Origin: Nakamurella sp. PAMC28650
GTDB taxonomy: Bacteria; Actinomycetota; Actinomycetes; Mycobacteriales; Nakamurellaceae
Assembly (NCBI RefSeq): GCF_014303395.1
Contig: NZ_CP060298.1
Location: 5,413,001-5,477,000, forward strand
DNA length: 64,000 nt
Direction: 5' to 3'
Shown piece by piece: positions 37,994-47,062 of the stretch. A program made the position numbers and the translations under genes. How positions within the stretch are numbered: position 1 is the stretch's first letter; the number at the start of each line of letters is the position of its first letter. The notes below the pieces were generated by a model. That model saw nothing but the letters and a program-made list of their open reading frames with translations, had not been told where the DNA came from and ran no database searches.

Positions 37994-40900
37994 CTACTGG
38001 ACACCGTTCTCGGCCAGGTCCAGCAGATCGCCGTCGGCGGCCACCACCGCCAGGTGTCGATCGCTCCAGCGGCCGGCGACGAAGGCCACCGCCCGTCCGA
38101 TGCCGGCCGCGGACCCGTCGACGCGAAGCCCATTCGACGACCGGGCGCCGCCCCGGGCGTCGGAGTCATCGGCGTCCGGGCCCCACCAGGTCACCCGCTG
38201 GGCAGACCCCGGCCCGGTGCCGACGGACAGGTCAGGAGCAACCAGCAGGGGTCGATCGCCGAACAGCACGGCCAGGTCGACCCCGAGAGCGAGCGCGGCG
38301 CGCTGCGCCGCGGCCGTCTCCGGCGGCGACAGGGACCTGGTCGGCCCGGCGACCACCTGCGCCGTGATCGCCTCGGAGACCAGATCCAACTCCAGCGCCC
38401 GCGCCACCCTGACGGGTTCGCGGCCACCCGCGACCAGCTCGCCGGCCGACACCAGCTGGGCGAACCACGGCAGATCGAGCACCATCACGTCGCCGGCATC
38501 GGCGACCGCACCGGTCAGCGTGCGCACCGACCCCGGCAGCGCGAGACCGCCGTCTGCTTCCAGGGCTTGGACGGCCAGCGCCGTGAGTGCGGGCACGGCG
38601 CCGGCCGGGACCTCCCGCTCGGGATCGGCGAGTCTGGCCAGCAGGTCCGACGGGTCTGCCGTGAGGGCGTCGGCCGTCGAACCCAGCACCCCGATGGCCT
38701 GGGCCACCGCCCCATCCAGGGACACCGGCAACTCGTCGTACAGACCCGTCAGCCCCAGCGCGCCCGACGTGCGCCAGCGGTGCGGCGGTTCACCCCCGAG
38801 TAGGGCGAAACGGCGGATCCACCATCGGGTGTAGGACGGGTCGGGTCCGGACGTCAACGCCCGCAGCGTATCTCGATCCGCTGCAAGCATGGCCAGCAGC
38901 TGGGGCCATTTCTCGTCGTCGATCAGGTCGAGATCGGCGACCGCCTCGAAGGTCTCGGGCGGAAGAGAGTCACCGACCACCTCGGACCACCATTGCTGCA
39001 GATCCGGTAGGTCCGCTTCGGCGTTCTCCACCGCGACGATTCTCAACCCGGTCCGCACACCGAGGCGAGCGAGCGTCTGCTCCGGGTAGACCGCCCACCG
39101 AGATCCCATCAACGGTAGGTCGGCGTCGGATGCGAGCACGGCCGCCAGGGAGGCACCCGGTGCGAGCAGTTCCCCGGCCGGCCAGGCCTCCCCGCTGGAA
39201 TCGGTGAGCACCACGTCATCCAGAAGGCCGCCGGCCGGCCCACCGGCCTCCACCAGGTCCAGGGCCAGCCGCGCGAGGTCGGCGAGCTCGTCCGGATCAG
39301 GATCGTCCTCCTCGAGGTCCTCCCGGAACCGGCGGAAGAGCTGAATCAGCGCGGGGTCGCTCAGCAGGGCCGCCGCGTCGGCGGGCCGGGCGCCGAGCCG
39401 GGACAGCAGCGGGTGGGCGGCATCCGGGTGCACCACGCAGAGCTCGGGCGCGAGAGTACCGGCCCGGCGCAGGATGTCGTCATCGAGCGCGTCGGGGCCG
39501 GGCAGCAGGGTCCCGGCCGGCCCGATCCGGCGACCACCCCCGGACAGCGGAACGGGCAGGTTCGCAAGGTCTTCGGCGTTCTGGTCGGCGAGCGCCTCGT
39601 AGACCTGGTGCCAGAACGCCGGCCGACCGTCGATCCCGGCCAGTGCGCTGGTGGCATCGGCCAGCGGTAGCAGCGCGACCCCCAGCACCCGTAGCGCCTC
39701 GAGCTGAGCGGGAGTCCGCGGAGGAAGCAGCAGACCCGGCACCGCGCGGCCCAGCAGGCGCGCGGCCCCGTCGGAGATCCCGGTGATCACACAGGCCGAG
39801 GACGGGACGACCGCGTCCCCCAGCACCGCGAGAAGGACCGGCGCCCGCGAGAGTCGCCGGACGATACCGGTCCGCAGCGCGGCGTCCACCGGTCCGAGCG
39901 GGAACCCGGCGGCCGGCACCAACGACAGCCGGTGCTCCGGCGGGACAGCGGTGAACAACTCGAGGTACTGCGCCGCCGCCTGGTCCAGGAGATAGGCGGT
40001 GAGGGGGCCGGGCGCCAGACGCCGCCGGGTGTCGTCGACCGGGAACGTCCCGACCAACCGGGCCGGCAGAGAGAGGGGCTCGTCGGTGGGCGTCGGTGCG
40101 CCCAGGAACACCGGGACCGCGTCCGGCGGCAGCTCGAGCAGATGCAGCGGTGCCGCCGGCCGGTCGTCGGGATCCGGCAGCACCCACGTCAGTTGCCACT
40201 GCTCGCGTGCCCGCTCCTCGATCGGCCGATCCGCCAGCAGCGAGGCGGGGATCGTGCCGGCGGCACCGGCGGCCAGGTAGCGGGTGGGCACCCCGTCACG
40301 GGTGATGACGGTCAGCCCGTCGTTCAGGTCCTGCCGCTCGATCGTCGTCAGCGGGAGCCCCGGGAGTTCGATCTCCACCCTGAACAGCCCGGGCAGCGCC
40401 CAGAGCAGATCATCGCCGACGGCGCGGAGTAGTTCTTCGAGCTCGCCTGCACGACCAGGGCGTAGGGGCAGCCGGACCTGCGCGTCGAAGCCGGCGGGCA
40501 GTGGATCAGCTTGCAGCGCAGCCATTTCCATCGACCAGGGTAGTCGCAGAGCCGGAGCCTGGCCGTTCCGGGCGGCCAGCTCCTTGGTCAGCTCGGCCAC
40601 GCCGAGGGCGGTGACGGCCCCCGCCGTGCGGTCCCGGGAGAACATCACCCCGCCGGTCGTCGACACCACCTGGGGAGCGTCGGAGACCGTCAGGACCGCC
40701 GTGAATCCGACGCCGAAATGCCCGACGCTGATCGAGCCGCTGCGCTTGGCCGAGGCCCGGAGGGAGGCGAGGCCGGAAACTCCGGCCGCGGTCAGCGGGG
40801 CGCCGACGTTCGCCGCCCGCAGCTGGGCGACCGGGCCCGAGGTGTCGAGGGAGAATCTCACGTGGCCGGGAAGACCGGCGTCGCGGGCGGCGTCGAGTGC

Positions 40901-41068
40901 GTTGGCGGCCAGTTCGATCAGCAGACGATCGGCGTACCCGCCGGTGGCCAGTGCCTCCTCCGCATTCGCGTCCTCGCGGAAACGTGCGGGGGATTCCGAC
41001 CACGCGCTGAGCACCGCGGACCGCAGCGCAGCGGTCCGGAAGGGGTCTACCGGCACGGCGTCGACCAT
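37994..41068 (-). CDS. Sacsin N-terminal ATPase-like (GHKL/Hsp90-like) protein
   Basis: A 1024-residue protein with an N-terminal GHKL ATPase domain. The N-box IELAANALDAARDAG carries E52, N56 and D59 as Mg-ATP ligands. The second glycine motif is SVGHFGVGFTAVLTVSD (about 114-130), as in Hsp90, sacsin and MutL. The remaining 850 residues are leucine/aspartate-rich without recognised domains. Such proteins accompany DUF3027 genes in many actinobacteria, as here (37 nt apart). A chaperone-like role is assumed from the fold, not shown. The length is normal for this family. Confidence 0.85.
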   Translation of the reverse strand: MVDAVPVDPFRTAALRSAVLSAWSESPARFREDANAEEALATGGYADRLLIELAANALDAARDAGLPGHVRFSLDTSGPVAQLRAANVGAPLTAAGVSGLASLRASAKRSGSISVGHFGVGFTAVLTVSDAPQVVSTTGGVMFSRDRTAGAVTALGVAELTKELAARNGQAPALRLPWSMEMAALQADPLPAGFDAQVRLPLRPGRAGELEELLRAVGDDLLWALPGLFRVEIELPGLPLTTIERQDLNDGLTVITRDGVPTRYLAAGAAGTIPASLLADRPIEERAREQWQLTWVLPDPDDRPAAPLHLLELPPDAVPVFLGAPTPTDEPLSLPARLVGTFPVDDTRRRLAPGPLTAYLLDQAAAQYLELFTAVPPEHRLSLVPAAGFPLGPVDAALRTGIVRRLSRAPVLLAVLGDAVVPSSACVITGISDGAARLLGRAVPGLLLPPRTPAQLEALRVLGVALLPLADATSALAGIDGRPAFWHQVYEALADQNAEDLANLPVPLSGGGRRIGPAGTLLPGPDALDDDILRRAGTLAPELCVVHPDAAHPLLSRLGARPADAAALLSDPALIQLFRRFREDLEEDDPDPDELADLARLALDLVEAGGPAGGLLDDVVLTDSSGEAWPAGELLAPGASLAAVLASDADLPLMGSRWAVYPEQTLARLGVRTGLRIVAVENAEADLPDLQQWWSEVVGDSLPPETFEAVADLDLIDDEKWPQLLAMLAADRDTLRALTSGPDPSYTRWWIRRFALLGGEPPHRWRTSGALGLTGLYDELPVSLDGAVAQAIGVLGSTADALTADPSDLLARLADPEREVPAGAVPALTALAVQALEADGGLALPGSVRTLTGAVADAGDVMVLDLPWFAQLVSAGELVAGGREPVRVARALELDLVSEAITAQVVAGPTRSLSPPETAAAQRAALALGVDLAVLFGDRPLLVAPDLSVGTGPGSAQRVTWWGPDADDSDARGGARSSNGLRVDGSAAGIGRAVAFVAGRWSDRHLAVVAADGDLLDLAENGVQ

Positions 41069-41105
41069 CGGAACCCTTCGGTAGAGGCGACTCCCACCCC
41101 GGCGA

Positions 41106-42293
41106 TCAGGCCTCCGAGTCGAGCACGGTATCCGAGTCGGGCACGGTGTCCGAGTCGAGCAGGGCCTCCGAGTCGGGCAGGGTGTCCGAGTCGAGCAGGG
41201 CCGCTTCGGCCAACTCGACCTCGGCGAGTTCCCGACCGACCGTGTACGGATCCGCCCATTCGTCCATCAGGACCTCGTCGGCGTCCGGGATCGCCTGGTC
41301 AGCCGACTCGGGAGCGCCGCCATGAGCAAGTGGCTCGCCGGTCGGGCCCGACTCTTCCGCCGACCGCGCGGGCCGTCGGCGGTGCACCTCCATCGACAGT
41401 TCGTCGATGACGGTGTCCGCGGCCGCGGACCTGGCGGGCATCTCGATCACGCTCTCGGAGTGGGCGCCACAGCCGTAGGCGGCGTCGACCACCCGGCCGT
41501 CCGCCGGCGCGAGCTCGTTGCCGCACGCTCCGAGCATCTGCCCGAGCGAGCCCGCCAGCGGGAGGTAGAAGGCGCAGCTCACGCAGTGCGCGGGCGCGGC
41601 GAGCGCCATCTCGTCGCCCGGTCCGAAGGCCCCGTCGTGCAGCCGCTCGGCAAAGTCGACGCGCCCCTCACGGCTGAGCACCCGCACCCGTCCGATCCCG
41701 AGTTCCCGGGCGACCGCCTCGACGGCCGGATCGTCGCTCTGCAGGTAGGCCGGCACCACTCGTGGGTCGTCGGCGATGGGCGGAAGCAGGTCCCCGACGC
41801 CCAGATCGCCGGGCCGGATGCGCTGGTCCCACGGAATCCAGGCGGGCGCGAGCAGTGCGCCGTCGCCAGGCAGCAGGACCACCTCGCTGACGGTGGGATG
41901 GGCCTGGTCGAGCACGGCCAGGGTGACGGACCAGACCCATCCGAGGTAGCCCGCCTGTCGAGCCGCGAAGGTGGCGGTGATCGCGACGTCGTCCTCGGCC
42001 AGCGCCTCCCGGAATTCACCGATGTGATCGTCGCTCCCGGCCTCGACGACGGCTGCGGCCCTGGCCAGGTCGCGCGCACGGTCGTCCAGCACGACGACCA
42101 CCCGCTCGCGCACTCCGATCGCTGCGTCGTCATGGGCGGCACCGGTGTCCTGGGCGAGACCGGACATCTCGTCCGTGACCTGCGAAGGACCGTCCGGATC
42201 TGCACCCGGAACGGGGGCCGGGAGGTCGGCCGTCTGGTCGCCGGCCACGGCAGTTGACGCTGGGTTGGAACTCACCGCTCCATCTTGCCGCAT
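41106..42293 (-). CDS. DUF3027 family protein
   Basis: A 395-residue protein. The core (about residues 60-290) contains the DUF3027 features GYLGWVWSVTLAVL, LLPGDGALLAPAWIPWDQRIRPGDLG and a cysteine-rich segment HCVSCAFYLPLAGSLG-x-CGNE then YGCGAHS. The C-x2-C plus C...C/H arrangement suggests a zinc site. Function is unknown. The C-terminus carries a repeated acidic LLDSDTLPDSEA pattern (18-bp tandem repeats at 41108-41200). The ATG at 42293 or the GTG at 42275 may be the start. The second lies just after GGAG. It heads an operon with the sacsin-like ATPase and is divergent from the MFS gene. Confidence 0.85.
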   Translation of the reverse strand: MRQDGAVSSNPASTAVAGDQTADLPAPVPGADPDGPSQVTDEMSGLAQDTGAAHDDAAIGVRERVVVVLDDRARDLARAAAVVEAGSDDHIGEFREALAEDDVAITATFAARQAGYLGWVWSVTLAVLDQAHPTVSEVVLLPGDGALLAPAWIPWDQRIRPGDLGVGDLLPPIADDPRVVPAYLQSDDPAVEAVARELGIGRVRVLSREGRVDFAERLHDGAFGPGDEMALAAPAHCVSCAFYLPLAGSLGQMLGACGNELAPADGRVVDAAYGCGAHSESVIEMPARSAAADTVIDELSMEVHRRRPARSAEESGPTGEPLAHGGAPESADQAIPDADEVLMDEWADPYTVGRELAEVELAEAALLDSDTLPDSEALLDSDTVPDSDTVLDSEA

Positions 42294-42368
42294 CCGATGG
42301 CGGACAACTCACGCGCCATGTTCGACGACGCAGTATGTGGGGGGCCTACGGTGGGGCAGGATGAGGGG

Positions 42369-44699
42369 GTGAGCGTGTCCGGTTCCGATCCCGGTGCTGC
42401 CGGCAACGACCGGCCGCACCGCCCTGGTCCCGGCGTGCCGGTAGGTCCTGAGGACGAGTACGGCGAGGACCAGACCACCACTGCACTCCCCCGCCCGCCG
42501 TGCGATGCCGGGCCCGACCGACCTCGGCCCGCCGGACCCCGTCTACCGCCGGTCGATCCGGGTTGGCAGGCCACCACGGCCATCCAACGGCCCCCTCCCG
42601 ATCAGGCGCATCACACACCCCCGTACCGGACGCCACCGCCGCTCGGACCGAGTTGGGCCGGGCAGGGCCCTTATCAGGCCGACCCCCACCAGCAGGCCGG
42701 TGACCACCCACCGGACCGAAACCGTCCACCGTCCTACCCGCCACCGTCCTACCGGCCCGACGTTCGTCAACCCGATGTTCGTCAGCAGGATCTCCGTCAG
42801 CAGGATGCGCGGTTCTGGAGTCCGCCCGATCAGGAACGGGGCGGCCCCGTTCACCGCAGCGCTCCCGACGGCTACCGCGAGGGTGACGACCGTCGGGATC
42901 GCCGCTACCAGGACCGCGACTACCAGGACCGCGACTACCAGGACCGCGAGGGCCAGGACTACCGGGGCGGGGACCATCCTGAGTTCTACCGCGATGACGG
43001 CTACGGCCCCTCGGACGTCCGTCGTCAGCCGCCACCGCGTGGCAGCCACCTCCCGCCCTACCAGGAGCCGCTGGCCGGTCCGGTCACCGGCTCGGCAGGC
43101 TGGTCCGTTCCCGGCGGTCCGCAAGGTCCGCGCAGCCCGCGCAAGCTGACCGTGACCAGGGTGGCCGCGCTGCGCAGCCGTGAACTCACCGCGCGCGGCG
43201 TGCAGATGTTCCATCGGGCGACGACCGCCGACGGAGCCGACAAGTCAGGTCTGACCGCCCTCACCTATGCCGTGATGGCGAACTACGCCGTCGACGCCGT
43301 ACTGGCGGTGGCGCTCGCCGGCACGCTGTTCTTCGCCGCGGCCACCGCGGAGTCGACCGGACGCGTGCTGCTCTACCTCGTCATCACCGTCGCGCCGTTC
43401 GCCGTCATCGCCCCGTTCATCGGCCCGATGCTCGATCGCTTGCAGAGCGGGCGCCGTCTGGCCCTGGCTCTGTCGAGCTTCGGGCGGGCGCTGCTGGCGA
43501 TCCTGATGGCGTTCAATTTCAGCCACTTCAATCCCTGGGTGATCTACCCCTGCGCGCTGGGCAACCTGGTGTTGTCGAAAGCTTTCGGCGTGCTGAAGGC
43601 GGCGCTGACCCCCCGCGTGCTGCCCGAACAGATCACGCTGGTGAAGACGAACGCACGGCTCACCACCTTCGGCATGATCGCCGGCGGCGTGGCCGGCGCG
43701 ATCGCCGCGGGACTCTCGAAGATCGCCGGCTCCCCCGGCGCCCTGGTCTTCATGGCCATCTGTGCCGTTGCCGGGGGCGTCCTCTGCCTGCGCATTCCGG
43801 CCTGGGTGGAGTCGACCGAGGGCGAGGTACCCGTCAAACAGGCCGAGACGGGTGCGAAGAAGGGCTTCCCGCAGATCGTCGTGGCCACCCTCTGGGCCAA
43901 CAGCATGATCAGGGTGGAGACCGGGTTCCTGGCCCTGTTCATCGCCTTCGTCGTGAAGAGCCAGTATCCGAAGGAAAGTGCATTCACCCAGTTGCTGCTA
44001 CTGGGGGTGGTCGGCGCGGCGGCGGGCGTCGGTGGGTTCATCGGGAACACGATGGGAGCCAGGTTCACCCTGTCCGCCCCGGAGACCATCTCGATCTTCG
44101 CGCTCGTCGGCGTCGTGGTGTCGACGCTGGTCGCGGTGCTCGTGCCCGGCCTGGCAACCGCTGCCATCGTCGGCTTCGTCGGTTCGACCGCGTCCTCCCT
44201 CGCGAAGGTGAGCCTCGATTCCGTGATCCAGAATCACCTCCCGGAGGCGAGCCGCGCGTCCGGCTTCGGCAAGAGCGAGTCGGTACTGCAGCTCGGCTGG
44301 GTGTTCGGCGGCGTCGTCGGCCTGCTGCTGGGCGGCGTCTGGACGTTCGGGCACGCCAACGTCTACGCCATCGGATTCGGCACGATCACCCTGATCCTGC
44401 TGGTGGGCCTGGCGCAGAGCTGGCTCGTCCGCTCGGGAAAAACCATGCTGCCCAAGCTGTCCGGCCGCAGCGACGGGCGGCCCGGACGTCGCGCCAGGAA
44501 GTCCGGCGGCATGCGTGACACCGACCGCCTGACGAGGCCGGGGACGGTGCCGACCACCGAGGTCCGGTACGGCGGCGGACCCGAAGTCCCCCGAACGGCC
44601 CCCTACAGTGTCAACAAACCAGACCCGAACGTGGCCGGAACGTCCTCGACGGGTCAGCCCTCGACGGTCCGACGACGCATCCGAAAGGCTGGCAAGTAG
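42369..44699 (+). CDS. MFS transporter with long disordered N-terminal tail
   Basis: A 776-residue protein. The first roughly 250 residues are disordered, rich in Pro/Asp/Arg/Gln, with repeats QPDVRQQDLRQQDAR and YQDRDYQDRDYQDRE. About 12 membrane helices follow, with PFIGPMLDRLQSGRRLAL as the helix 2-3 loop. A basic tail ends RRRIRKAGK. It is the membrane transporter regularly found between DUF3027 and DUF2771 genes in actinobacteria. The substrate is unknown. The GTG at 42369 (after an AGGATGAGG site) is chosen because earlier starts would overlap the divergent DUF3027 gene. Confidence 0.8.
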   Translation: MSVSGSDPGAAGNDRPHRPGPGVPVGPEDEYGEDQTTTALPRPPCDAGPDRPRPAGPRLPPVDPGWQATTAIQRPPPDQAHHTPPYRTPPPLGPSWAGQGPYQADPHQQAGDHPPDRNRPPSYPPPSYRPDVRQPDVRQQDLRQQDARFWSPPDQERGGPVHRSAPDGYREGDDRRDRRYQDRDYQDRDYQDREGQDYRGGDHPEFYRDDGYGPSDVRRQPPPRGSHLPPYQEPLAGPVTGSAGWSVPGGPQGPRSPRKLTVTRVAALRSRELTARGVQMFHRATTADGADKSGLTALTYAVMANYAVDAVLAVALAGTLFFAAATAESTGRVLLYLVITVAPFAVIAPFIGPMLDRLQSGRRLALALSSFGRALLAILMAFNFSHFNPWVIYPCALGNLVLSKAFGVLKAALTPRVLPEQITLVKTNARLTTFGMIAGGVAGAIAAGLSKIAGSPGALVFMAICAVAGGVLCLRIPAWVESTEGEVPVKQAETGAKKGFPQIVVATLWANSMIRVETGFLALFIAFVVKSQYPKESAFTQLLLLGVVGAAAGVGGFIGNTMGARFTLSAPETISIFALVGVVVSTLVAVLVPGLATAAIVGFVGSTASSLAKVSLDSVIQNHLPEASRASGFGKSESVLQLGWVFGGVVGLLLGGVWTFGHANVYAIGFGTITLILLVGLAQSWLVRSGKTMLPKLSGRSDGRPGRRARKSGGMRDTDRLTRPGTVPTTEVRYGGGPEVPRTAPYSVNKPDPNVAGTSSTGQPSTVRRRIRKAGK

Positions 44700-45197
44700 A
44701 TGACCCGACGTTCCCGGCCGGCCCTGCTGGCCGGAGCGCTGGCTGCGGTCGGCCTGCTGCTCTCCAGCTGCACCGTCCCCCGTCCGGTGGTCACCTTCTA
44801 CGGCAATCGGACGGCCGTCGCCGTGCAGGCCTACCAGTGGTGCGGGCAGGACCTCACCTCCTGCAGTCTGGACAAGAGCAAGGTCGGGCGCATCACCATG
44901 CAGGCCGCCCAGCCCTTGCAGATCAGCGTGCCGCCCGAGATCGGCAACACGATCTGGCGGATCATCTGGGTCTTCCAGGATTCCAAGAAGAAGGTCACCA
45001 CCGGAAGTTCGCCCTACTTCACCGACAAGCGGCTGACCTACCGGATCCCCTCCTTCGGTACCGGGGTGATCCTGCAGACCGTCGAGGTGCAGAGCCTCAT
45101 CGCCGGCACCGACGCCGCCGGCAACCTGGGTTTCGCCGTCACGAGCTCGTGGGACCTGCTGGTCCTGCCCAAGAAACCGACGACCACCTCGCCCTGA
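44700..45197 (+). CDS. DUF2771 lipoprotein
   Basis: A 165-residue exported protein. The N-terminus is MTRRSRPALLAGALAAVG then LLLSSC, a lipobox with acylated C24. The mature part contains VTFYGNRTAVAVQAYQWC, SVPPEIGNTIWRIIWVF and a C-terminal WDLLVLPKK, matching DUF2771. Two further cysteines (WCGQDLTSCSL) may form a disulfide. The ATG directly abuts the MFS stop (TAG-ATG), so the two are cotranscribed. It is probably a surface partner of the MFS protein or its neighbours; function is unknown. Confidence 0.88.
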   Translation: MTRRSRPALLAGALAAVGLLLSSCTVPRPVVTFYGNRTAVAVQAYQWCGQDLTSCSLDKSKVGRITMQAAQPLQISVPPEIGNTIWRIIWVFQDSKKKVTTGSSPYFTDKRLTYRIPSFGTGVILQTVEVQSLIAGTDAAGNLGFAVTSSWDLLVLPKKPTTTSP

Positions 45198-45222
45198 CGC
45201 CGGGCTCGATCTCCACACGGAA

Positions 45223-45256
45223 GAGGCCGCGACCCCGGTACGGGAATCGCGGCCTC
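45223..45256. terminator. Bidirectional terminator hairpin between DUF2771 and cold-shock genes
   Basis: Arms GAGGCCGCGA (45223-45232) and TCGCGGCCTC (45247-45256) enclose a 14-nt loop that itself can pair CCCG/CGGG. It is placed in the 100-bp gap between two convergent stops. Confidence 0.8.
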
Positions 45257-45297
45257 CTCTGCTGACCTGCCTCTGGTGGCGAGCTGCCGTGCTGCGG

Positions 45298-45693
45298 TCA
45301 GGACTCCAGTTCGGAGGCCACGGCGCGCATGACGGTGGCCATCCGGCCGCCGATCGCGCGGTCGGGATAGCGCCCCCGCCGCAGGTCGGGCAGGGCCTTG
45401 GACTCCAACATCTTGATCATGTCGTCCAACAGCCCGTGCAGTTCCTCGGCCGGACGGCGAACCGCCGCGGCCACGGAGGGCGGTGCCTCCAGGATGACGA
45501 CCTGCAACGCCTGCGGGCCGCGTCTGCCGTCGGCGACGCCGAACTCGACCTTCTGGCCCGGTTTGAGGGCCGCGACACCCGTAGGCAACGCCGATGAACG
45601 CACATGGACGTCTTCCCCGCCCTCCTGGGCGATGAAGCCGAAACCTTTCTCCGCGTCGTACCACTTCACCTTGCCGGCCGGCACCAGACTCAC
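45298..45693 (-). CDS. Cold-shock domain protein with C-terminal extension
   Basis: A 131-residue protein. Residues about 5-68 form a cold-shock OB fold with the RNA-binding motifs [17 protein letters not shown] (RNP1-like) and DVHVRSSAL (RNP2-like). A helical extension typical of the longer actinobacterial CspB-like family follows ([49 protein letters not shown]), about 20 to 131. It should bind single-stranded nucleic acid. The GTG at 45693 is preferred because GGAG lies 5 nt before it; the ATG one codon earlier is too close. It converges with DUF2771. Confidence 0.88.
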   Translation of the reverse strand: MSLVPAGKVKWYDAEKGFGFIAQEGGEDVHVRSSALPTGVAALKPGQKVEFGVADGRRGPQALQVVILEAPPSVAAAVRRPAEELHGLLDDMIKMLESKALPDLRRGRYPDRAIGGRMATVMRAVASELES

Positions 45694-45846
45694 CATCTCT
45701 CCACTGTCACGACTGTGACGATCAAGCTCTGTGACGGCCCACCTCGGCCGCCGGCCCACACCGCTGTGTGGGCACAACCATCAAGAGTACTGGTGACCGG
45801 GAGCACTGCGGGCCGCCGAAAAACCTGCCTCCCGCCGGCCACAGAC

Positions 45847-45852
45847 TATTCT
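45847..45852 (+). promoter_or_regulatory. -10 element of a leaderless promoter
   Basis: TATTCT lies at -13 to -8 of the GTG at 45860, and no ribosome-binding sequence precedes the GTG. The distance fits transcription beginning at or next to the start codon. Confidence 0.6.
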
Positions 45853-45859
45853 CGGATAC

Positions 45860-46147
45860 GTGTCCAGCCCCTCGCCCTCCGCGACTTCCGATTCCGGCCG
45901 CCAGGCCCCGTCCGTCGGCATCCGGACGTCGCCACGTTCGAAATCCAGGCGCAAGGCTGCTCCGTTGGCCAAACTCGGGATGGCGCTGTTCGCGATCGGC
46001 CTGCTGGCGATTTTCGCGGACATGATCCTTTTCGCCTCCGGATCCCGGAACCTGCCGCTCTGGGTCAATCTGACCGCGATGCTGGCACCCGTCGGTCTTG
46101 GGCTGGGGCTGATCGGAGTCGTCCGGGAGAACCGGGCGGCGAAGTAG
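45860..46147 (+). CDS. Small two-helix membrane protein
   Basis: A 95-residue protein. The first about 35 residues are polar and basic (SPRSKSRRKAA), followed by two hydrophobic helices, LGMALFAIGLLAIFADMILFA and LWVNLTAMLAPVGLGLGLIGVV. No catalytic residue or named family is recognised. It is a likely inner-membrane protein with both ends cytoplasmic. The start GTG follows a -10 element at -13 to -8 and has no ribosome site, so the mRNA is probably leaderless. It is divergent from the cold-shock gene, with about 165 bp between them. Confidence 0.7.
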   Translation: MSSPSPSATSDSGRQAPSVGIRTSPRSKSRRKAAPLAKLGMALFAIGLLAIFADMILFASGSRNLPLWVNLTAMLAPVGLGLGLIGVVRENRAAK

Positions 46148-46198
46148 TCCTCCCACCGCCCGTAGCCCTCCCACCGCCCGTCGACCTCCCACCGCCCG

Positions 46199-46257
46199 TC
46201 GAGCGGTTAGTTATGGCCCATTTCTGTCTGATTTGCCCGTTTTAATTATCCGCTCGA
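46199..46257. repeat. 59-bp dispersed palindromic element, family A copy 2
   Basis: The element is again 59 bp long, and its reverse complement aligns with 14147-14205. It shares TCGAGCGGATA at one end, CGGGCAAATC at the same internal position (bases 19-28) and ACCGCTCGA/TCCGCTCGA at the other end. The arms are less perfect than in copy 1. It is preceded by three 17-19 bp repeats of CCTCCCACCGCCCGT (46149-46200). Confidence 0.85.
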
Positions 46258-46284
46258 CGGGGGTCGCGGGGACGGGTGCGGGGG

Positions 46285-46905
46285 TCAGTGAACGGTGGCC
46301 AGCAGGTAGGAATCGAGCCAGGCCGGGAACCTCGTCAGGTCCTCCAGCACGACGTCGGCTCCGGCGGCGGCCAGATCGGCGGCGCTGATGGGGCCGGTCG
46401 CCACCGCGACGGCCCAGGCGTCCGCCGCGCGTGCGCCGGTGATGTCCCCCAAGTGGTCGCCGACGTAGACCTCGGCGCCGTACTCCTGCAGCGCAACAGC
46501 TTTACCCGTACTCCACAGGTCACCCACGACCGCTTCGACGTGGACACCCAGCACATCCAGGTGAGCCCTAGCGGTGGGTTCGTACTTGGCCGTCACGACC
46601 ACGGCGCGTCCGCCCCGGGCCGTCACCGATTCGAGGGCGTCAACGGCGCCCGGCATCGCGACCGTCTTCGGGATGGCGATCCCGGGATAGATCGCCCGAT
46701 AGCGGGCGATGATCGCGGCGATGGTGTCGTCGTCCAGGTCGTACCGGGCAAGTTCGTGGCTGAGCGGCGGCCCCAGCCGACTGACGAATCCCACGCCGTC
46801 CAGCGGAAGACCGAACTCCTTGGCGAGCACGTCGAATACCTCGACCATGCCTTCGCGGGGGTCGATCAAGGTCATGTCGAGGTCGAAACCAACGGTGAAG
46901 CTCAC
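46285..46905 (-). CDS. HAD-superfamily hydrolase (phosphoglycolate phosphatase-like)
   Basis: A 206-residue HAD phosphatase. Motif I is DLDMTLID with nucleophile D8 and acid/base D10. The Thr of motif II is near VVTAKYE, and motif IV is VYVGDHLGDITGA with the metal-binding aspartates. The alpha cap lies between residues about 15 and 85. It should dephosphorylate a small phosphate ester; the substrate is unknown. The GTG at 46905 has TACCCT at -13 to -8 and no ribosome site, indicating a leaderless transcript. It is divergent from the VanZ gene. Confidence 0.87.
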   Translation of the reverse strand: MSFTVGFDLDMTLIDPREGMVEVFDVLAKEFGLPLDGVGFVSRLGPPLSHELARYDLDDDTIAAIIARYRAIYPGIAIPKTVAMPGAVDALESVTARGGRAVVVTAKYEPTARAHLDVLGVHVEAVVGDLWSTGKAVALQEYGAEVYVGDHLGDITGARAADAWAVAVATGPISAADLAAAGADVVLEDLTRFPAWLDSYLLATVH

Positions 46906-46912
46906 GTATTTC

Positions 46913-46918
46913 AGGGTA
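46913..46918 (-). promoter_or_regulatory. -10 element of a leaderless promoter (HAD gene)
   Basis: TACCCT on the minus strand lies at -13 to -8 relative to the GTG at 46905. The sequence ends TAC-GTG, as at the 45860 gene (TATTCT...TAC-GTG). Confidence 0.6.
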
Positions 46919-47062
46919 GGCGCGGCTGACGCCCGCGGGACACGACAGCGGCACCTGAGGCCTGAAGGTGACCGCAACGTTACGACTCGTGTGATTTCAG
47001 CCACGGATAGTGCTCGATTTGTTCCGGCCGAGCCTGAGAAGTCCCCTCTACGATGGCGTCGG

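Noticed and set aside
37994-41068. Several long plus-strand frames opposite the sacsin-like gene
   Set aside because: They are GC-rich antisense shadows without motifs; the minus-strand frame carries the GHKL ATPase signature.
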